From contig NZ_RPFW01000004.1 in the NCBI RefSeq assembly GCF_007827045.1, forward strand, positions 1,039,891 to 1,103,890: a stretch of 64,000 nucleotides of DNA, in the 5' to 3' direction. The notes under the pieces were generated by a model. That model searched no databases and was not told the DNA's origin. It saw only the letters and a program-made list of their open reading frames with translations. Positions 45,805 to 54,768 of this stretch are shown here, piece after piece; within the stretch, counting starts at the first letter, position 1, and each line of letters opens with the position of its first letter. Source of the DNA: Trebonia kvetii. Lineage in GTDB: Bacteria > Actinomycetota > Actinomycetes > Streptosporangiales > Streptosporangiaceae. The translations under genes and the position numbers were made by a program.

Positions 45805-46240
45805 ACCGCCCATCGTCCGGCATCTCGAGGACGTCGTCCCCAGGCTTATCTCGCCGGCGGACACCGTCCGGCTCGCTACCCTGGTCCGCCCCGCGGACGG
45901 CACCGGCATCAGCGTCTTCTACGAGGTGTGGGATCCGGGCGGCAGCCAGCCGCCGAACTCACACCCGGACTCCACCGAGATCTTCGTCGTGCTGCGCGGG
46001 ACCGGCCGCGCGCACAGCGACGGGCATGCCGCCGACCTGCGGGCGGGCGATGTGCTCGTGCTGCCCCCTGGGTCGGTCCACCGGATCGAGAACACCTCGT
46101 CGACGGAGCGGCTCTACACGGTGACCATCCTGGACAACGACCCCAGCGCGGTCCCCGGCGGTTTCGCCGCGCTCGTCGACAGGGGCACCCCGGTCGGCTG
46201 GCAGGACGCCGACAAGGATGTCCTGGCCGGCGGATCTTGA
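45794..46240 (+). CDS. Cupin domain protein
   Basis: 148 residues, single cupin barrel: PNSHPDSTEIFVVLRGTG and GDVLVLPPGSVHRIEN carry the metal-binding His/Glu pattern. Overlaps the end of the isochorismatase-like gene by 11 bp and has GGAGAG upstream. Probably an accessory isomerase or sensor of the pathway; exact role unknown. Confidence 0.88.
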   Translation: MSGEPPIVRHLEDVVPRLISPADTVRLATLVRPADGTGISVFYEVWDPGGSQPPNSHPDSTEIFVVLRGTGRAHSDGHAADLRAGDVLVLPPGSVHRIENTSSTERLYTVTILDNDPSAVPGGFAALVDRGTPVGWQDADKDVLAGGS

Positions 46241-46264
46241 CCCTCGGACTCACGGCCGACCATC

Positions 46265-47302
46265 CGCCCGGTAACGGTGTCATTCGCTGGCAGAGCCAGG
46301 CAAGCGACAGCGGATACCGGTAGTCGATGGCGGCGTGCGTGCCGTCGAAGATTTCGTAGTGGATCGCCTCGTCGGCAACCCCGGCCGCCGCGAGGGCAGC
46401 GCGGAACGCCGACGCGCCGACATCCAGGTAGAAGTCGTCCTTGTTCCCTGCGTCGATCCAAATGCCCCGCAGGGACCGCAGCGCGTCCGCGTACCTGGGA
46501 ACCATGCGCACCGGGTCCCAGTCGAGCCACCGTTGCCACACATCCGGCCGCAGCACGCCCGTCTCGGGATCGATCGGCAGTTCCGGCGTGCCGTCCGGCC
46601 GGGCGGAAAAGCACGCCGCGACGCCGAGCGTCCCCAGCAGGTTCGAGTCCTCGGGCTTAGTGAACGCGACCCGTGACCGGAAGTCGTCCCATCAGCGGAA
46701 GATGTCTCCACCGTAGTTACGCAGGTTTCGTACCACCTGGGGGAACTCAGGCACATAGGCGTACTCGTAGTAGGCGTCGCCGGCGTGCGTGGCCAGCGCA
46801 CCGAACAGGTCGGGCCGGAGTATCGGCGTGATCATCGCGCCGAAGCCGCCGCTCGACTTGCCCGCGATCGCCCGGTGTGCCGCATCGGGGATCGCCCGGT
46901 ACCTGGCGTCCACCCAAGGGACCACTTCGTCGCACAGGTAGGAGTGGTAGTTCCCGTGCCAGGCGAGTCGACGAACTGGCTTCCGCAATAGGCGGTCCAC
47001 GCGTCCACGTACGCGACGATCGCGGGCGGTGCCTCCGCGCGGGCGAACATGGCGTCGGCGGTCTCGGGGAACGGCTGCCGGAACGGCGATCGTCCTCGCC
47101 ACATCGCCACATGCCCGGTATACCCCTGGATCACGTACACCGACGGGTAGCGCCGGTCCGGCGCATCGTCGTAGCCGGGTGGCGTGTAGACGAGCAGCGG
47201 CCGTTCATACGGGTCGCCAAGCGGGTTGCCGCGCAGCAGGTCGCTGCTGATCACGTGCTCTTCAATGCGGCCTGCCAGCTCGGTTGACCAGGGCAAAGGC
47301 AT
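46265..47302 (-). pseudogene. Esterase/alpha-beta hydrolase (enterochelin-esterase-like), broken
   Basis: Begins at ATG 47302 with PYERPLLVYTPPGYDDAP and VYVIQGYTGHVAMW. A frameshift near 46966 moves to the frame with WHGNYHSYLCDEVVPWVD and the nucleophile motif GKSSGGFGAM. An in-frame TGA at 46692-46694 then interrupts GGDIFR-WDDFRSR, where relatives have Trp. The frame continues to IDYRYPLSLAWL but has no normal stop and runs into the cupin gene. At least two inactivating changes. Confidence 0.75.
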
Positions 47303-47347
47303 TCTCAGCGTCCTTCCGTCCGGGGCCGAAGAGCGGTCAGGCGCTGT

Positions 47348-47617
47348 ATATGCCCCGCCGGTGCGCCCGCCAAGGGCGCCAAGGTAAGACCGTCATACGA
47401 TGGAGCACGGCTGTTACGTCACCCGCGGCACGCACCGGGTCGACACCGGCTGGAACACCACGTAGCGGCGCGCCTAACGAGACGGGCAGGGCTCGGCGTG
47501 ACGCCTTAACGCACGGCGAAGACGACAGTCATTGTCCAGAACGGGTTCGGCTTACCCTGGACGCGCCGTCATGACACTCCTCGGGTGGCAGCGGAGCACC
47601 AGATTGGCGGTCCCGTC
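47348..47617 (+). repeat. Dispersed repeat, copy 2 (full length)
   Basis: About 270 bp related to 16630-16903 at both ends, with an unrelated middle. The palindrome here has one mismatch (CAGAAC/GTTCGG, 47537-47550). Lies between the broken esterase and the small protein gene at 47674. Confidence 0.7.
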
Positions 47618-47673
47618 AGGCCCCACAAGCTCGTCGAGGCCGAGCCGGCCCGAATCCGGCGCAAGTGGCCTTG

Positions 47674-47931
47674 CTACTCGGGGTCGACAGACTCTGCGCG
47701 GATTCTCTCGATAACCTGCGTTGCTTCGTCTTCGGTGATCACGGTGAAGTCGTTGGTCAGGTCTCCGTGCTCGGCTGAATAGAGCAGCGAGGAGAACTCC
47801 CACGTGAGGTTCCGGGAGAACACCTCATCGATCTCTCGCTCGTCGTTCTCGATCCGACGGATGACTCCCGCGGGGTGCTCCAGGCTGCTGGAGTCGTCGA
47901 TGATGGCGTAATAGGTGATTTTGTCAGCCAT
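47674..47931 (-). CDS. Small conserved-looking protein
   Basis: 85 residues, acidic, starting MADKITYYAIID with the stretch VIRRIENDEREIDEVF. I do not recognise the family. GGAGAAG about 5 nt upstream of ATG 47931 and even codon use support a real gene. It may be co-translated with the short ORF that overlaps its start. Confidence 0.65.
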   Translation of the reverse strand: MADKITYYAIIDDSSSLEHPAGVIRRIENDEREIDEVFSRNLTWEFSSLLYSAEHGDLTNDFTVITEDEATQVIERIRAESVDPE

Positions 47932-48034
47932 AGTTCTTCTCCATCTTCTCCGGGAAGTCCTTGATGGCAGCGATCCCAGGCGGCGTCATGAGCAGCGCGT
48001 TAGCGCGCCGGCCCGACCGCCCGGAGGCGGACAC
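47924..48034 (-). CDS. Possible 36-residue small ORF
   Basis: Frame from GTG 48034 (or ATG 47989) ends at TGA 47924, overlapping the ATG of the 85-residue gene. The C-terminal part ALLMTPPGIAAIKDFPEKM looks peptide-like and amphipathic. No strong ribosome-binding site. Unknown function. Confidence 0.3.
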   Translation of the reverse strand: MSASGRSGRRANALLMTPPGIAAIKDFPEKMEKNYG

Positions 48035-48114
48035 GACGGACCATCACCGTGTAGATAACCCACGCGCCGACCGTAGCCCGCAACGCCCCGGCCGGCCATC
48101 CATGCGTTTCCCGG

Positions 48115-48438
48115 CTAGCGGGCTTTCCGGGGCTTGATGATCTTGCGCTTGCGCAGAGAATCGAGCCATTCCTGCCCGCTGAGCAGTCGCGTTGTCTTGC
48201 CCGCCCTGACCTCGCCCGCCGCGCCGACGGCCATCGCGACGCTGGCGGCGGTCATCTCATCGGGTGCCTCATACACGATGAGCAAGTCGTACTCGCCGAA
48301 CGGAAAACCAGCCACCAGCATCTTGGCCCCCACCTCCTCCAGCGTCGGCCTGATCACGTCCACGGGGTCTTGTGGCTCCTTGAGCTGGGCCGCCAGTGAC
48401 TTTGCGGTATAGGAGGCCTGGTACATGAAGAGCGCCAT
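48115..48438 (-). CDS. GYD domain protein
   Basis: 107 residues from ATG 48438, with GAGGGG 8-9 nt before; an upstream ATG adds 15 residues without a site. MALFMYQASYTAKSLAAQL, GEYDLLIVYEAPD and the C-terminal GKTTRLLSGQEWL match the GYD family, ferredoxin-like small proteins. Role unknown. Confidence 0.85.
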   Translation of the reverse strand: MALFMYQASYTAKSLAAQLKEPQDPVDVIRPTLEEVGAKMLVAGFPFGEYDLLIVYEAPDEMTAASVAMAVGAAGEVRAGKTTRLLSGQEWLDSLRKRKIIKPRKAR

Positions 48439-48696
48439 CGGGATTCCCCTCAGGTGGGAACGGGCGAAGAGAGCGTCCGCCACTGCGGTCTAAACATCGC
48501 TTTACCCGCTGTCAAGCCCGTTCAAGAACCCGAATCGCTGGTAGCACGCTAGGGTAGCGGGAAGCGCGGCGGACATGGACGGTTCGACGGTGGGAGCGCG
48601 GTAGCGACTGGCGGCTCACCGGCGACGGCGGGTGCATGACCTGCGGCACGCCGCTGGCCGGGGTGTTCGACGGTCCTCGGGGGAGGCTCAAAAGCG
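48439..48696. other. Intergenic region without a recognised gene
   Basis: 258 bp between the GYD gene and the end of the pRiA4b-like gene. Only overlapping low-content frames are present. I see no repeat or structure worth naming. Confidence 0.4.
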
Positions 48697-50583
48697 TTAA
48701 GCGCGCAGGCGTTGGTTGACTTCGGCCAGGTGGAATGCGGCAGGGTTGAAATCGCCGGGGCGGTCGAGGCCGAGCCACTCCAGCATGTCCTCGTGATCAT
48801 CGTGATCTGGGTTGGCGAGCGCTTCCTTCAGGTTCCAGTAGCCCGACGCGCCGCCGCAGTCCTCCGGCGGGCAGGCGCCTTCGCCGGCCAGGCAGACCGG
48901 GACCGGGCCGGCCGCGAGCGCCTCCGTGGAGCCGGGCCGCAGGGTCTTTTCTAGCTTGACGAGGTGGTCCCAGTCGTCGCCGAAGTCGTAGGTGTAGCTG
49001 AGCTTCTGGCCCTTCCGGGACAGCAGGTCGGACAGCCGCACGGCGTCCTCGTCTTGGTCGTCAGACATGAAGTCGCCGTCCGGCACCCCGTAGGTGACCT
49101 TCCCAGCGGTGAACATGTGCAGGTGACAGTCCTCCCAGCCCATGGCATCCTGGATCACGTAGTGCAACTCGCCGAGGGTGATCCCGGCGGGTACGACGAC
49201 CCGCCGCCAGACCGGCGGGTCGTCCACGTAGCGCATCGTGATCAGGAGCTGGCACAGCTTGCCGTTGGCGGCAGTGGGACCGCGCCTCGCCGGGACGCCG
49301 GCCGGGCTGCGGGGCACCGCCGCAGTCCTTGGTTCGGGTGCGAATAGGTCTGCCACCTGGGCCGCGTTCGGATGTCCGCAGGACTTCAGGTCGGCGAGCA
49401 GTTCCGGGGTGGCCTCGCCGCCCATCGCGCGGAAGACGCCAGCGAACGTCAGCTCGGCCAGCCAGGGGAGCTCGCCGCTGGCCGCCACGATGGAGTCCAC
49501 AAGCAGCCACGCCTCGTCCCGGCCGTCTGACTCGACGTCCTCACCTTGGGACGCCAGGTGCTGCCGGGCGTAGGCGCCGAAGCCGGCGCGGACTGCGTAC
49601 TCCCGCCAGGCTGGAAGCGCCTCGGAGCCGAGCTGCCTGGCGAGCGTGAGGGCGACCGTCCGCACCAGCGGGACATCGGCGCTTTCGGCGAAGCCCAGCA
49701 GCTCACGGGCTGCGGTCGGCGGCGTGCGGGCCGCCAGCCACCGGGCTGACGCGGCGAGCGCGACCGGGGGCGGGTAGTCAGCGACGATCCCCACCAGTTC
49801 CCCGGCAGCCTCGTCCGCCGCCGGGGAGATCGACTCAAGCGCCCACCCGGCGAACAGCCGGCCCAGCGCGGTCAGCGCCACCGTGCCTTCTGGCGCCTGA
49901 CCCGGGCCAGTGGAGACGGCGCCAAAGTCTGTCAAGACGTCAATGGTGGTGAGGGCGTGCTCGACCAGGTCTTCGTCGCGCAACGCGACGGTGACGTCGA
50001 GGCCGGGGACGTCGGGCAGCGACCACTCGTGCGGCTGCCCGCAGTCCGGACAGACGTACGTTCCCGTGCGGTTCGGGTCGTCGGCGGACTCGCCGAGCAC
50101 GGCCACGGCGATCTCGACCGGGCCGTCCGCCTTGCCTAGCTCGACCAGCATTGTCAGGCACTGCCCGCAGACATCGTTCGGGAACCCGAACTGTCCGCCC
50201 ACGGCACGCAGCCAGGCGAGTACCACCTGGTCGGCAAGCCCTGTATCAAGTTGCTCGGCGTCGGCAGCCACCGCCGCGATCTCGGCCGCGATAGGGGCGG
50301 TGCTGGCCCGGTTCGACACCACCAGGACCAGGTCAGCGGCCAGCGCCGCCTCCCACGCAAGCTGCAATTCTGGGACGTCCATCGCGCTGCGCAGCTTGCC
50401 GGAAGCCAGCGGAATGCCGAGCACCTGGCACGCCTGGACAGCGATCGCTGGGCGCAGCACGCCGCTGGTGGTGAGCTCACGGCTGGGGCCGACCCACGCG
50501 GCAAGTTTGACGGCATCTGTGAACGCCGGGCAACTTAGTGCGGCCCCGGCCATCCCCGACGCGGCCAACTCTGAAGTGGTCAC
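48697..50583 (-). CDS. Protein with C-terminal pRiA4b ORF-3-like domain
   Basis: 628 residues. The last ~190 form a plasmid pRiA4b ORF-3-like domain (LLITMRYVDDPPVWRRVVVP, LHYVIQDAMGWEDCHLHMF, YTYDFGDDWDHLVKLE). The first ~400 are Ala/Leu-rich helical repeats with a small Cys pair region (YVCPDCGQPHEW, zinc-like). Starts at GTG 50583 with AGGA upstream. Function unknown. Confidence 0.85.
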   Translation of the reverse strand: MTTSELAASGMAGAALSCPAFTDAVKLAAWVGPSRELTTSGVLRPAIAVQACQVLGIPLASGKLRSAMDVPELQLAWEAALAADLVLVVSNRASTAPIAAEIAAVAADAEQLDTGLADQVVLAWLRAVGGQFGFPNDVCGQCLTMLVELGKADGPVEIAVAVLGESADDPNRTGTYVCPDCGQPHEWSLPDVPGLDVTVALRDEDLVEHALTTIDVLTDFGAVSTGPGQAPEGTVALTALGRLFAGWALESISPAADEAAGELVGIVADYPPPVALAASARWLAARTPPTAARELLGFAESADVPLVRTVALTLARQLGSEALPAWREYAVRAGFGAYARQHLASQGEDVESDGRDEAWLLVDSIVAASGELPWLAELTFAGVFRAMGGEATPELLADLKSCGHPNAAQVADLFAPEPRTAAVPRSPAGVPARRGPTAANGKLCQLLITMRYVDDPPVWRRVVVPAGITLGELHYVIQDAMGWEDCHLHMFTAGKVTYGVPDGDFMSDDQDEDAVRLSDLLSRKGQKLSYTYDFGDDWDHLVKLEKTLRPGSTEALAAGPVPVCLAGEGACPPEDCGGASGYWNLKEALANPDHDDHEDMLEWLGLDRPGDFNPAAFHLAEVNQRLRA

Positions 50584-50624
50584 ATTCCTAGCATCGGGTC
50601 TTCGATGGCCGTCCCGCTGGGCAA

Positions 50625-51590
50625 TCAGCCAACCAAGTCAGACGCGTGATTTTCGGGCGCCGTCGCGGAGCGCGGCTCTCGGCGCCCGTCGCGCGCGGAC
50701 GCCACCCCCACCACCGTGAGCACCAGCGTGATGAACGCCGGCGCCGACCACGCCGGGAACGAAACCACGTCCGCGAGCAGCAGCTTCACCGCCACCGCGA
50801 ACAGGATCACGGCCAGCCCTGGCCGCAGGTAGCGCAGCCGCGCGGCCGCGCCGGCCAGCAGGAAATACAGCGCCCGCATCCCGAGCAGGGCGAACACATT
50901 CGATGTGTAGACCACGAACGGATCGGTGGTCACCGCGAGCACCGCGGGGATCGAGTCGACGGCGAAGATGACGTCGGTGAACTCCACCACCACCAGTGCG
51001 ACGAGCAGCGGCGTGGCGACCAGGCGGGAGTCGGTGCGCACCACGAACCGCTGGCCGACGATCTGGTCGGTGACCGGCAGCACCCGCCGCAGCAGCCGCA
51101 GCACGCGCGAGCTCTCCGGCGACGGCACGGCATGAGCCCCGCCGCGCAGCATGTTGATCGCCGCGACGATAAGCACCGCGCCGAACACGTAGATGACCGG
51201 GTGGATCGCGTCAAGCAGCGTGATGCCCGCGGCGATGAACGCGGCCCGCATGACAAGCGCGCCGATGATGCCGTACATCAGCACCCGGTGCTGGTAGCGA
51301 GCGGGGATGACGAACGCGGAGAAGATGGCGGCGAACAGGAAGATGTTGTCGACAGAGAGGCTTTTCTCGATCAGGTACCCGGCCAGGTAGGCCTGGGCGG
51401 CACCCCCGCCCGCCCAGGCCCACACCAGCCCCCCGAATCCGAGCCCCGCCGCGATCCACACCGCGCTCCACACGAAGGCTTCGCGCAGCGACACCGCTCG
51501 GGCCCGGCGGTGCAGCACGAACAGGTCGAGGACCAGCATCGCCACCACGAAGGCGGCGAACGCGGCCCAGGCCCAGGCCGGGGCCGTCAG
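50625..51590 (-). CDS. TerC family membrane protein
   Basis: Up to 321 residues with about eight hydrophobic segments. SLSVDNIFLFAAIFSAF and VEFTDVIFAVDSIPAVLAVT are the conserved acidic TerC motifs, linked to metal (Mn) handling or tellurite resistance. An ATG/GTG start (GTG 51548) would cut the first helix. CTG at 51588-51590 overlaps the upstream stop as CTGA, as other genes here do with ATGA/GTGA/TTGA, and restores the expected N-terminus. Confidence 0.88.
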   Translation of the reverse strand: MTAPAWAWAAFAAFVVAMLVLDLFVLHRRARAVSLREAFVWSAVWIAAGLGFGGLVWAWAGGGAAQAYLAGYLIEKSLSVDNIFLFAAIFSAFVIPARYQHRVLMYGIIGALVMRAAFIAAGITLLDAIHPVIYVFGAVLIVAAINMLRGGAHAVPSPESSRVLRLLRRVLPVTDQIVGQRFVVRTDSRLVATPLLVALVVVEFTDVIFAVDSIPAVLAVTTDPFVVYTSNVFALLGMRALYFLLAGAAARLRYLRPGLAVILFAVAVKLLLADVVSFPAWSAPAFITLVLTVVGVASARDGRREPRSATAPENHASDLVG

Positions 51591-52090
51591 CTGGCCGCCT
51601 CGGTCTGCGGCAGCAGGCCCGCCGCCGCCAGCATGGACTTGGCCGCCTCGACGGTGCCGCCGCGCGCGATCAGGTCATACCTGGTGGCGACCAGTTGCCG
51701 CTGCGAGCTGAAGTCGCGCTGGCCCCTGGTCCGCGCGTGCGTCACGTAACCGAAGACGGCTCCCCAGAGCGTGCCCAGCGCGGCGCCAGTCGCGGCGGCC
51801 GCGAGGAAGGAATGTCCCGAGGTGAACAGCCCGAGCAGGATGCCGAGCAGCAGGCCCGCCCACAGCCCGCTCAGCGCGCCCGCGCCGGTAGCGCGCCCCG
51901 TGGTGAGGCGGCCCGTCACCCGTTCCACGAGCCGCACGTCAGATCCGACAATGTCGAGCTTTTCGACGGGGAAGCCGTCGTCGGAGAGCTGGTCGACCGC
52001 GCGCTGCGCGCTTGGGTAGTCGTCGAACCGCGCGACGGTGTTCCACGCGGCACTGACCGGATCGAGCAGCGGCGTCTGGCTTCCAAGCAT
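51587..52090 (-). CDS. General stress protein 17M-like (YflT) domain membrane protein
   Basis: 167 residues. The N-terminal VARFDDYPSAQRAVDQLSDDGFPVEKLDIVG unit, split by family, is the YflT-type domain; two Gly-rich hydrophobic segments (about 68-115) follow. Precedes and overlaps the TerC gene, so they are expressed together. Confidence 0.85.
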   Translation of the reverse strand: MLGSQTPLLDPVSAAWNTVARFDDYPSAQRAVDQLSDDGFPVEKLDIVGSDVRLVERVTGRLTTGRATGAGALSGLWAGLLLGILLGLFTSGHSFLAAAATGAALGTLWGAVFGYVTHARTRGQRDFSSQRQLVATRYDLIARGGTVEAAKSMLAAAGLLPQTEAAS

Positions 52091-52283
52091 CGCAGCGTCC
52101 CCTTCCTTCGCTGGGAATCACGCGATCCACGGTGCCCGCCGGCTGTGCAGTCACGGTCGGCGCCGCGTGGAGATCCGATGGAGGCCGTCTCCATCTGGGC
52201 TGCATCGCCCGCACACGGCGCCTCCCCGGCGCCGCGCGTTACTGGACGGGACAGACGCCAACATCAGGACGCGAGGTGACGTG

Positions 52284-52607
52284 ATGGCATGGGTGGCGCT
52301 CGTTGCCGCGGGCCTGTTCGAGACCGGCTTCGCCGTGTTCCTCAAGCTCAGCGACGGCCTGCGGGAGCCGTGGCCGACGTTCGGCTTCGCGGTCTGCGCG
52401 CTGACCAGCTTCGGGCTGCTCACGCTGGCGCTGCGCGAACTCGAGGTCGGCCCCGCCTACGCGGTGTGGACGGGGATCGGCGCCGCGGGCGCGGCGTCGG
52501 CCGGCATGCTCTTCCTCGGCGACGCCGTCTCGACGCTGAAGCTCGTCTCCATCGCGCTGATCCTGTCCGGCGTGATCGGGCTCAACCTGTCTGGCGTGAC
52601 GCCCTAA
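52284..52607 (+). CDS. Small multidrug resistance (SMR) family transporter
   Basis: 107 residues, four transmembrane helices. Glu13 in the first helix (AGLFETGFAVFLK) and Trp in AYAVWTGIGAAG match SugE/Gdx-type exporters, which often carry guanidinium. ATG 52284 is in frame after GAGGTGACGTG. The last codons and stop lie in dispersed repeat copy 3. Confidence 0.88.
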   Translation: MAWVALVAAGLFETGFAVFLKLSDGLREPWPTFGFAVCALTSFGLLTLALRELEVGPAYAVWTGIGAAGAASAGMLFLGDAVSTLKLVSIALILSGVIGLNLSGVTP

Positions 52608-52690
52608 CGCACCGCCGCCGACGACAATCATCATCCCGAACGGGTTCGGCTGACCCCAGACGCGCCGTCGCGACTCTCCTCGGTCGCGGC
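52598..52690 (+). repeat. Dispersed repeat, copy 3 (right part only)
   Basis: 93 bp matching the right parts of copies 1 and 2, with the perfect palindrome CCGAACGGGTTCGG at 52636-52649. It lies between the convergent SMR and DedA genes and encodes the last codons of both. Confidence 0.75.
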
Positions 52691-53308
52691 TGCCATCTCT
52701 GTCGCCTGCGTCACCGAAGCACCCTTTGTCCGCCGCAGGCGGCGGACGACCTCGATCAGGGCGCTGATGGCGACCGATGCCCCAAGCGCGACGCCAAGCG
52801 CCGCCCACGGGTCGTCGGCGAAGGCCCGGCCGCCGATCCGGCCGATGAGGAACGCCTGCACCGCCCAGATCGCGGCGGCGACCGCGGTCGCCGCCGCGAA
52901 GCGCCGCCGCGGGTAGCCGGTGAGCCCGCAGGTGAGGGTCACCGCGATGCGTCCGCCAGGGATGAACCGGCACACGATGATGAGCTGGGTGCCGAAGCGG
53001 GCGAGCGACCGCTCCGCCCACGCGTGCGCCGCGGCGCCCTTCGGCGTGCCGAAGAACCGGCGCCGCGCCGCGGGGCCGAAGCGGCGGCCGATCAGGTAAC
53101 TGAGGTTGTCGCCCGCGAACGCGCCCGCGGCGGCCAGGACTACAAGCAGCGCGACGCGCGGGTCGGTGCTTCCCGCGGTGGCGACGCCGAGTGCGACGAT
53201 CGCTGTCTCGCCGGGCAGCGCGGGCAGTATCGCGTCGAGCGCCGGGACGCCGAAGGCGATCAGGTACGACAGCGCCGAGCCGGCCTGCAGGCTGTCGAGT
53301 GCGCTCAT
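52631..53308 (-). CDS. DedA family membrane protein
   Basis: 225 residues. GDNLSYLIGRRFG, CRFIPGGRIAV and a C-terminal hydrophobic part match the DedA/SNARE-associated family of undecaprenyl or lipid flippases. ATG 53308 overlaps the DksA-like stop (ATGA). The final 14 residues are encoded by the dispersed repeat. Confidence 0.9.
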   Translation of the reverse strand: MSALDSLQAGSALSYLIAFGVPALDAILPALPGETAIVALGVATAGSTDPRVALLVVLAAAGAFAGDNLSYLIGRRFGPAARRRFFGTPKGAAAHAWAERSLARFGTQLIIVCRFIPGGRIAVTLTCGLTGYPRRRFAAATAVAAAIWAVQAFLIGRIGGRAFADDPWAALGVALGASVAISALIEVVRRLRRTKGASVTQATEMAAATEESRDGASGVSRTRSG

Positions 53309-53727
53309 CGGCGCCCGGCGGCCGTGCCCACCCCGGACGGGCCCGTCTTCGCCCAGCCCGTCGTGGCCGCCGCGGCCTCGCCGGCCGCGAGGGTGGCCTC
53401 GGCCACGCAACCCGCACAGTACCGGGACTCCGGCGCCGCGGCGAGCAGCACATCAGCGATGAACACGCCGCACTCCTCACACCGCCCGAAGTCAGCGGTG
53501 GCCACCTTGCCGAGCGCGTCCTCGGTGTCGGCGAGTCGCTGGCGTGCCTCGATGGCACGGTGCAGCAGCTGGCGGGCCCGTGGGTCCTCGACGCCTGCCA
53601 GCACGTCCGCCGCCGCCGCGTGGTACGCGAGGGACAGTTCCGTGACCTCCTCAAGCCGGGCCCGCCAGCGCGCCTCGAGTATGGCGCGCCAGCGCGGGCT
53701 TGATCGTCCGTCGCCTTCTCGTCGCAT
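53305..53727 (-). CDS. DksA/TraR-type zinc finger protein
   Basis: 140 residues from ATG 53727 with GGAG upstream. The C-terminal zinc finger is CEECGVFI...CAGC (positions about 95-120). The coiled-coil N-terminal part is LEARWRARLEEVTELS. DksA-like proteins bind RNA polymerase; many actinobacterial ones have unknown role. A longer in-frame start includes shadow sequence. Confidence 0.88.
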   Translation of the reverse strand: MRREGDGRSSPRWRAILEARWRARLEEVTELSLAYHAAAADVLAGVEDPRARQLLHRAIEARQRLADTEDALGKVATADFGRCEECGVFIADVLLAAAPESRYCAGCVAEATLAAGEAAAATTGWAKTGPSGVGTAAGRR

Positions 53728-53744
53728 GGCTCTCCTACACCGGG

Positions 53745-53906
53745 TTAGTCGTCTTGCCTGCGCGACGCGGAAACTGACCGCCGCATCGGCCGCCGTCCTG
53801 ATCGCCGCAATGGGCGCCGCGCGTGCAGCAGGCGGATGCACACCGCGACCAGGCACACGGCGAACAGGATCCATGGCCCGATCACGATCAGGTCGCTTCC
53901 GTTCAT
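53745..53906 (-). CDS. Small single-span membrane protein
   Basis: 53 residues: MNGSDLIVIGPWILFAVCLV starts a single hydrophobic helix, followed by a strongly Arg-rich tail. ATG 53906 has GGCAGGTGAG upstream. 17 bp before the DksA-like gene. Confidence 0.6.
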   Translation of the reverse strand: MNGSDLIVIGPWILFAVCLVAVCIRLLHARRPLRRSGRRPMRRSVSASRRQDD

Positions 53907-54057
53907 CTCACCTGCCTTATGCTGCGGTGCTAGCGGTATCGCCGGGCGGTACCAGTGCACTGTGCCTCTCATGATTCAGGGCGAGCGTGCCTGCCCGGTG
54001 GAGGTGCCGTGGTGACCGTGTGGAGAGGTACGTCACCAGGCGGCGACAGGAGGCGCG

Positions 54058-54759
54058 ATGGCAGCCACGGTTCTCGTGGTCGAGGACGAGCGGAAGCTGC
54101 GGGACTTCATCAGGTCCTACCTGGAACGGGCCGGGTTCACGGTGCTGTCCACCGGCTCGGGTGCGGAGGCGATCACCATGGCGGCGGACGCCGCGCCCGA
54201 CCTGGTGGTTCTCGACCTCGGCCTGCCCGACGTGCCCGGCGAGGCCGTGGCCAGGGAGCTGCGGTCGGCCTCGGCGGTGCCCATCGTGATGCTGACCGCG
54301 CGGGCGGCGGAGGAGGACCGGATACGCGGCCTCGAGCTCGGCGCGGACGACTACGTGACCAAGCCGTTCAGCCCGCGGGAGCTGGTGCTGCGGGTGCAGG
54401 CGATCCTGCGGCGCGGCGGCGGCCCGTCCGCCGCCGCGCACGGCGTCACCAGTTACGGCGACGGTACGCTGGTGATCGACGAGCCGCGGCGGACCGTCAC
54501 CGTGCGCGGCGCGGCGGCGCAGCTCACGCCGACCGAGTGGGGGATACTCGGCGCGCTCGCCACGGTCCCCGGCCGGGTCTACTCCCGCCTGGAGCTGATC
54601 AACAAGGTGCGCGGGTACGAGTTCGAGGGCTACGAGCGCACGGTCGACTCGCACGTGAAGAACCTGCGCCGCAAGATCGAGCAGGACCCGGGAAACCCGG
54701 CGATCATCGTGACCGTGCTCGGCGGCGGCTACCGGCTCGGCCTTGGCCGCGATAACTGA
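54058..54759 (+). CDS. OmpR family response regulator (KdpE-like)
   Basis: 233 residues. Receiver domain with Asp53 (LVVLDLGLPD), Thr80 and Lys102; winged-helix output domain about 130-230 (LTPTEWGILGALATVPGRVYSR, VDSHVKNLRRKIE). Ribosome-binding site GGAGG before ATG. The sensor kinase gene starts 9 bp later. Confidence 0.95.
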   Translation: MAATVLVVEDERKLRDFIRSYLERAGFTVLSTGSGAEAITMAADAAPDLVVLDLGLPDVPGEAVARELRSASAVPIVMLTARAAEEDRIRGLELGADDYVTKPFSPRELVLRVQAILRRGGGPSAAAHGVTSYGDGTLVIDEPRRTVTVRGAAAQLTPTEWGILGALATVPGRVYSRLELINKVRGYEFEGYERTVDSHVKNLRRKIEQDPGNPAIIVTVLGGGYRLGLGRDN

Positions 54760-54768
54760 GGGCCCGCG

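Noticed and set aside
52091..52283. Guanidine riboswitch upstream of the SMR gene
   Set aside because: There are ACG-type strings (GGACGGG, GGACGCG), but I could not find the two conserved hairpins or the expected ykkC core. Only the protein family suggests guanidinium.
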